Assembly: GCA_903894655.1 (NCBI GenBank)
Contig: CAITQY010000735.1
Coordinates: forward strand, 1 to 10,597
DNA from: an uncultured Gemmatimonadota bacterium
GTDB lineage: Bacteria > Gemmatimonadota > Gemmatimonadetes > Gemmatimonadales > Gemmatimonadaceae
DNA length: 10,597 nt
Direction: 5' to 3'
Shown here: positions 7,534-10,597 of the stretch, piece after piece
Position numbering within the stretch: the first letter of the stretch is position 1
How the letters are laid out: every line of letters starts with the position of its first letter
The notes under the pieces: model-generated
What the model was told of the DNA's origin: nothing
The model's database searches: none
Seen by the model: only the letters and a program-made list of their open reading frames with translations
Program-made: the position numbers and the translations under genes

Positions 7534-9264
7534 CTAGCGGCCATAGAAGGCCTTGGCGTCGTACATGATGTCCACGGTGATCTCGGCGATCCCGTTATCG
7601 TGGGCGTACTGCTCGGTATTCCGACGAACCTTGCCCCGTACGAAGAAGGGAATCTTCTTGAGCTCCGCTTCGGCCGGTGCCATCCAGCTGGTGACGATGG
7701 GCCCGACCGCGACCACGGCGTCGATTTCGTCCTCTTCCTCGGCGAAGCCCACGGCACTGGCCGCTTCCGGCGCTTCCAGTGCAATCGCCGCACGTGACGA
7801 AAACGGCGTCATACGCTGCGCGCCCATCGACTCCGCGCGCGCCGGCCGCTCCGCACCAGCGGCGGAGGGCGATGCGTGCAAATGAGACGGCGTGGCACCG
7901 TCGCCAAATTCGAAATCGTCTTTGAACATGTGCAGCAGGTGCTCTTCGAGGCCCATCATGAGCGGATGCACCCAGGTATCGAAGATCACGTTGGCGCCTT
8001 CGAAGCCCATCTGCGGCGAATGCCGGGCCGGCACGTCCTGCACGTGAATCGGCGCCGAAATCACCGCGCAGGGCACGCCGAGGCGCTTGGCGATATGGCG
8101 TTCCATCTGCGTTCCGAGCACCAACTCGGGCGCCAGCTCCGTGACGCGCTGCTCGACGGCGAGATAGTCATCGCTGATGAGTGCCTCAACGCCGAGCGCT
8201 GCCGCGAGATCACGGATCGGCCGTGCGTATTCACGTGAGTACGTGCCGATGCCAACCACGGTGAAGCCGAGTTCGTCTTTCGCCATGCGGGCGGCCGCCA
8301 TGACGTGGGTGGCATCGCCGAACACGAAGACGCGCTTCCCGGTGAGATACGTGGAGTCGACCGACCGTGAATACCACGGCAGCAGCGACCGGCTGGCACC
8401 CACCTGCGCCGTTCCGGCGCGTTCGCGCTCAAGCAGCGCGGAGACGTCGACGCCGGCGACCTTGCCCACTTCTTCGACGAACTCACGCGTGGCCAGCACG
8501 CCGATGGGCACCGTGCGCACCGTCGGCTGACTGAACGTTTTCTGCAGCCAGCGCGCGGTCGTATCCGCCACTTCCGGATACAGCACGACATTGAAGTCAG
8601 CGTGCGGCATCGCCTGGATGTCTTTCACCGTGGCATTCAGCGGGGCGCACACATGCACATCGACGCCGATATCCTGCAGCAACCGCGTGACTTCGCGCAC
8701 GTCGTCGCGATTCCGGAAGCCCAGGGCGGTGCCGCCCAGCAGGTTGCAGCGCGGACGGCGGTTTTCACGGGCGGCGGCGGCGGTCACGCTTTCGCGGGGC
8801 GGCGAGCCGAGCGGCGGCGCGAGCGGCAGTAACAGCGTGCGCACGAGGTGATAGAACGTCTCGCTGGCGCCCCAATTTTCTTTCTTCGAATAGGCCGGGA
8901 GCTCGAGCGGCACAATCGGAATCGGCAGCGACATGCCCATCGCGAGCGATCCCGGCTGATCTTGAATGAGCTCAGCCGTGCACGACTCGCCGACCAGCAT
9001 GGCGTCAGGCTTGAAGCGCTCGTAGGCATCGCGTACGGCCGACTTCACCAGCTCCGCCGTATCGCCACCGAGGTCGCGCGCCTGAAAGGTGGTGTACGTG
9101 ACCGGTGGCCGTTTATCACGGCGCTCGATCATGGTGAAGAGCAGATCGGCGTACGTGTCGCCCTGCGGCGCATGCAAGACGTAATGCACGCCGGTCATCG
9201 AGGTCGCGATGCGCATCGCGCCCACGTGCGGCGGGCCTTCGTACGTCCAGAGCGTCAGTTCCAT
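7534..9264 (-). CDS. bchB: Light-independent protochlorophyllide reductase subunit B
   Basis: BchB (576 residues) is the partner of BchN in the NB heterotetramer that binds and reduces protochlorophyllide. The start MELTLWTYEGPPHVG is typical of the family and has a good ribosome binding site. Asp36 (in APQGDTY) sits exactly where Rhodobacter has Asp36, the unusual aspartate ligand of the NB [4Fe-4S] cluster. Asp303 (in SRSVDSTYLTGKR) probably corresponds to the catalytic proton-donor aspartate (Asp274 in R. capsulatus); this is my alignment by eye. Residues 1 to about 450 form the nitrogenase-like domain, and about 532-576 form the small C-terminal PCP-reductase domain. The protein is roughly 50 residues longer than R. 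capsulatus BchB. The extra length appears to be a Pro/Ala/Arg-rich insert near 150-172 and a low-complexity Ala/Glu-rich linker near 455-515. It ends 4 bases before the bchH start used here. Confidence 0.97.
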   Translation of the reverse strand: MELTLWTYEGPPHVGAMRIATSMTGVHYVLHAPQGDTYADLLFTMIERRDKRPPVTYTTFQARDLGGDTAELVKSAVRDAYERFKPDAMLVGESCTAELIQDQPGSLAMGMSLPIPIVPLELPAYSKKENWGASETFYHLVRTLLLPLAPPLGSPPRESVTAAAARENRRPRCNLLGGTALGFRNRDDVREVTRLLQDIGVDVHVCAPLNATVKDIQAMPHADFNVVLYPEVADTTARWLQKTFSQPTVRTVPIGVLATREFVEEVGKVAGVDVSALLERERAGTAQVGASRSLLPWYSRSVDSTYLTGKRVFVFGDATHVMAAARMAKDELGFTVVGIGTYSREYARPIRDLAAALGVEALISDDYLAVEQRVTELAPELVLGTQMERHIAKRLGVPCAVISAPIHVQDVPARHSPQMGFEGANVIFDTWVHPLMMGLEEHLLHMFKDDFEFGDGATPSHLHASPSAAGAERPARAESMGAQRMTPFSSRAAIALEAPEAASAVGFAEEEDEIDAVVAVGPIVTSWMAPAEAELKKIPFFVRGKVRRNTEQYAHDNGIAEITVDIMYDAKAFYGR

Positions 9265-9271
9265 GCCGTGA

Positions 9272-9277
9272 TCCTCA
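9272..9277 (-). promoter_or_regulatory. Ribosome binding site of bchB fused to the bchN stop codon
   Basis: On the minus strand the bases read TGAGGA. The TGA is the bchN stop (9277-9275), and GAGGA (9276-9272) is a Shine-Dalgarno sequence ending 7 bases before the bchB ATG at 9264. The overlap supports this bchB start and implies coupled translation of the two subunits, which are needed in equal amounts. Confidence 0.75.
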
Positions 9278-10528
9278 GACCGCGAGTCGCTGCGCGCGAT
9301 CCAACGGGCGCGCAAAAAGTTCTGCCAGATCGCCCGCCTGCTCGTAGCCGTGCACGGGGGAGAAGACGAGTTCAATCGACCACTTGGTGCGCAGCCCCTC
9401 GGCCTCAAGCGGATTGGCGAGTCCGAGGCCGCAGACGGTGAGATCCGGGCGCGCGTCGCGACACCGATCGAGCTGCTTCTCCACGTCCTGCCCCTCACTG
9501 ATCTGCGCCGTGGCCGGCAGACGCTGGAGTTCCGACGCCACCATGAGCTTGTCGAGGTAGGGTGTGCCCACCTCCACCAAGTCGACGCCGCACTCTTCGT
9601 ACAGAAAGCGCGCGAGCGGGATTTCGAGCTGCGAGTCCGGGAAGAAGAACACGCGCTTGCCTTGGAGCCACGGGCGATAGCGTGCGAGCGCGACGCCGGC
9701 GCGTTCGGCCGGCGCGGCCGTGACCGCATCGAAGCGTTCCGTGCTCACGCCCCACTCGTCGGCGGCCGCCTTGAGCCACGCCGTGGTGCCATTGACCCCG
9801 AACGGGAACGGCGACGGCAGGAGGGTTGCCCCGCGCGCGATGAGCGCACGCGCGGTTTCGCCCAGGAACGGCTGCGCGAGGAGCAGTTTCGTGTTCGGTC
9901 CGACGGGCGGAAGATCCCGTGCCATGCGCGGCGGGAAGAAGTGCACCGGCCCGACGCCGAGCTGGGCGAACAAGCGCGTAAACTGGTCTTCGACCACATC
10001 GGCGATCGTGCCGACCACCATGAGTTCGGCGGTGGCGCTGGTCGACTCGGGCAGATGCGGCACCATGCACCGCAAGCAGGCGTCTTCGCCCTGCGTGAAC
10101 GTGGTCTCGATGCCGCTGCCGGAGTAGTTCAGGATGCGCACGCGCGGCAGGAACTGCGTGTTGAGCCGTTCGGCCGCGCGCTGCAGGTCGAGCTTGATCA
10201 CTTCCGACGGGCACGAGCCCACGAGGAAGAGCGTCGAGATATCCGGTCGGCGCTCGAGCAGCTGCTTCACGCAGCGGTCGAGCTCCTCATTGGCATCGGC
10301 AAGGCCGGCGAGATCGCGTTCGCTGAGGATGGCGGTGGCGAACCGCGGTTCGGCGAAGATCATGACACCGGCGGCCGACTGCACGAGGTGGGCGCAGGTG
10401 CGGGAGCCGACCACGAGGAAGAACGCGTCCTGCATCTTGCGGTGCAGCCACACAATGCCGGTGAGTCCGCAGAAGACTTCGCGCTGCCCACGCTCGCGAA
10501 TGACGGGGAGCTCCATCGCGGTACTCAC
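9275..10528 (-). CDS. bchN: Light-independent protochlorophyllide reductase subunit N
   Basis: BchN (417 residues, the usual size) pairs with BchB as the catalytic NB half of dark-operative protochlorophyllide reductase, a nitrogenase-like enzyme that reduces ring D in the cytoplasm using electrons from the BchL dimer. Three cysteines, Cys20, Cys45 (in GSRTCAHLVQSAAG) and Cys106 (in LVGSCPSEVI), have exactly the spacing of the Rhodobacter capsulatus [4Fe-4S] ligands Cys26, Cys51 and Cys112; the fourth ligand comes from BchB. The conserved NYSGSGIETTFTQGEDACL stretch lies near residues 133-155. I chose the GTG at 10528 because it overlaps the bchF stop as GTGA; an ATG four codons later (10516) is an alternative, and neither has a strong ribosome binding site. 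The stop lies 10 bases before bchB. The identity is very secure and the exact start moderately so. Confidence 0.97.
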   Translation of the reverse strand: MSTAMELPVIRERGQREVFCGLTGIVWLHRKMQDAFFLVVGSRTCAHLVQSAAGVMIFAEPRFATAILSERDLAGLADANEELDRCVKQLLERRPDISTLFLVGSCPSEVIKLDLQRAAERLNTQFLPRVRILNYSGSGIETTFTQGEDACLRCMVPHLPESTSATAELMVVGTIADVVEDQFTRLFAQLGVGPVHFFPPRMARDLPPVGPNTKLLLAQPFLGETARALIARGATLLPSPFPFGVNGTTAWLKAAADEWGVSTERFDAVTAAPAERAGVALARYRPWLQGKRVFFFPDSQLEIPLARFLYEECGVDLVEVGTPYLDKLMVASELQRLPATAQISEGQDVEKQLDRCRDARPDLTVCGLGLANPLEAEGLRTKWSIELVFSPVHGYEQAGDLAELFARPLDRAQRLAV

Positions 10529-10597
10529 GCGGACGCGACCCGACGGAGCGACTCGGCTTCCTGCAGACGGGCCGCCCGCAGCTTGAGCACGAACTGA
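10525..10597 (-). CDS. bchF: 3-vinyl bacteriochlorophyllide hydratase, C-terminal fragment (partial)
   Basis: Only the last 23 codons and the TGA stop (10527-10525) are inside the window; the rest lies beyond the right edge. The visible tail begins QFVLKLRAARLQEAES and is rich in basic and small residues, as expected for the cytoplasmic end of BchF, a small integral membrane protein. BchF adds water to the 3-vinyl group of (bacterio)chlorophyllide to give the 3-hydroxyethyl form. The identification rests mainly on position: in purple bacteria and phototrophic gemmatimonads bchF lies directly before bchN. The stop overlaps the GTG start of bchN (GTGA), which indicates one transcript and translational coupling. 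The short tail alone would not prove the identity. Confidence 0.7.
   Translation of the reverse strand, partial: QFVLKLRAARLQEAESLRRVASA

Noticed and set aside
7545..7793. In-frame upstream extension of bchH
   Set aside because: The extra 80 or so residues are Arg/Ser/Pro-rich noise lying over the conserved C-terminal domain of BchB.
9265..9729. In-frame upstream extension of bchB
   Set aside because: The extension overlaps the end of bchN in another frame and is Arg/Ser-rich. The ATG at 9264 has a good ribosome binding site and the canonical BchB N-terminus.
9350..10597. A 415-residue plus-strand open frame reaching the right edge
   Set aside because: It is antisense to bchN, whose cysteine ligands and length are fully conserved.

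Overview
This GC-rich window is a block of an anoxygenic photosynthesis gene cluster. Every gene I can support is on the minus strand, so transcription runs from the right edge (10597) to the left edge (1). In transcription order the genes are: the tail of bchF, bchN, bchB, bchH, bchL, bchM, a 110-residue membrane-anchored protein, acsF, and the first 171 codons of a PucC/LhaA-family transporter that runs off the left edge. All genes read through intact. I see no mobile elements, RNA genes, CRISPR arrays or terminators, and no intergenic gap exceeds 27 bases. The window is almost certainly the interior of one long operon whose promoter lies to the right, upstream of bchF.

The order bchF-N-B-H-L-M is the classic arrangement of purple proteobacteria, and it also occurs in phototrophic Gemmatimonadota, which acquired their cluster from proteobacteria. 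The proteins look to me like those of a gemmatimonad of the Gemmatimonas phototrophica type. That is recollection of protein style, not a search, and a proteobacterium cannot be excluded. The O2-dependent cyclase AcsF points to an organism that makes bacteriochlorophyll in air.

The genes cover consecutive steps of bacteriochlorophyll a synthesis. BchH is the large subunit of Mg-chelatase. BchM methylates Mg-protoporphyrin IX. AcsF closes ring E to give protochlorophyllide (3,8-divinyl form). BchL, BchN and BchB form the light-independent (dark-operative) protochlorophyllide reductase. BchF hydrates the 3-vinyl group. The PucC/LhaA protein is expected to help deliver pigment to light-harvesting or reaction-centre complexes in the membrane.

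Two regions deserve attention. First, after bchM the cluster goes to small-orf/acsF and only then to the PucC/LhaA gene, whereas the usual purple-bacterial order as I recall it is bchM-lhaA-puhABC-(orf)-acsF. Second, the small protein just upstream of acsF is a candidate for an accessory subunit of the BciE type. It has one N-terminal membrane helix and a histidine cluster. Nothing here looks like an entirely new system; it is a well-known pathway with an unusual local order and one poorly characterised member.
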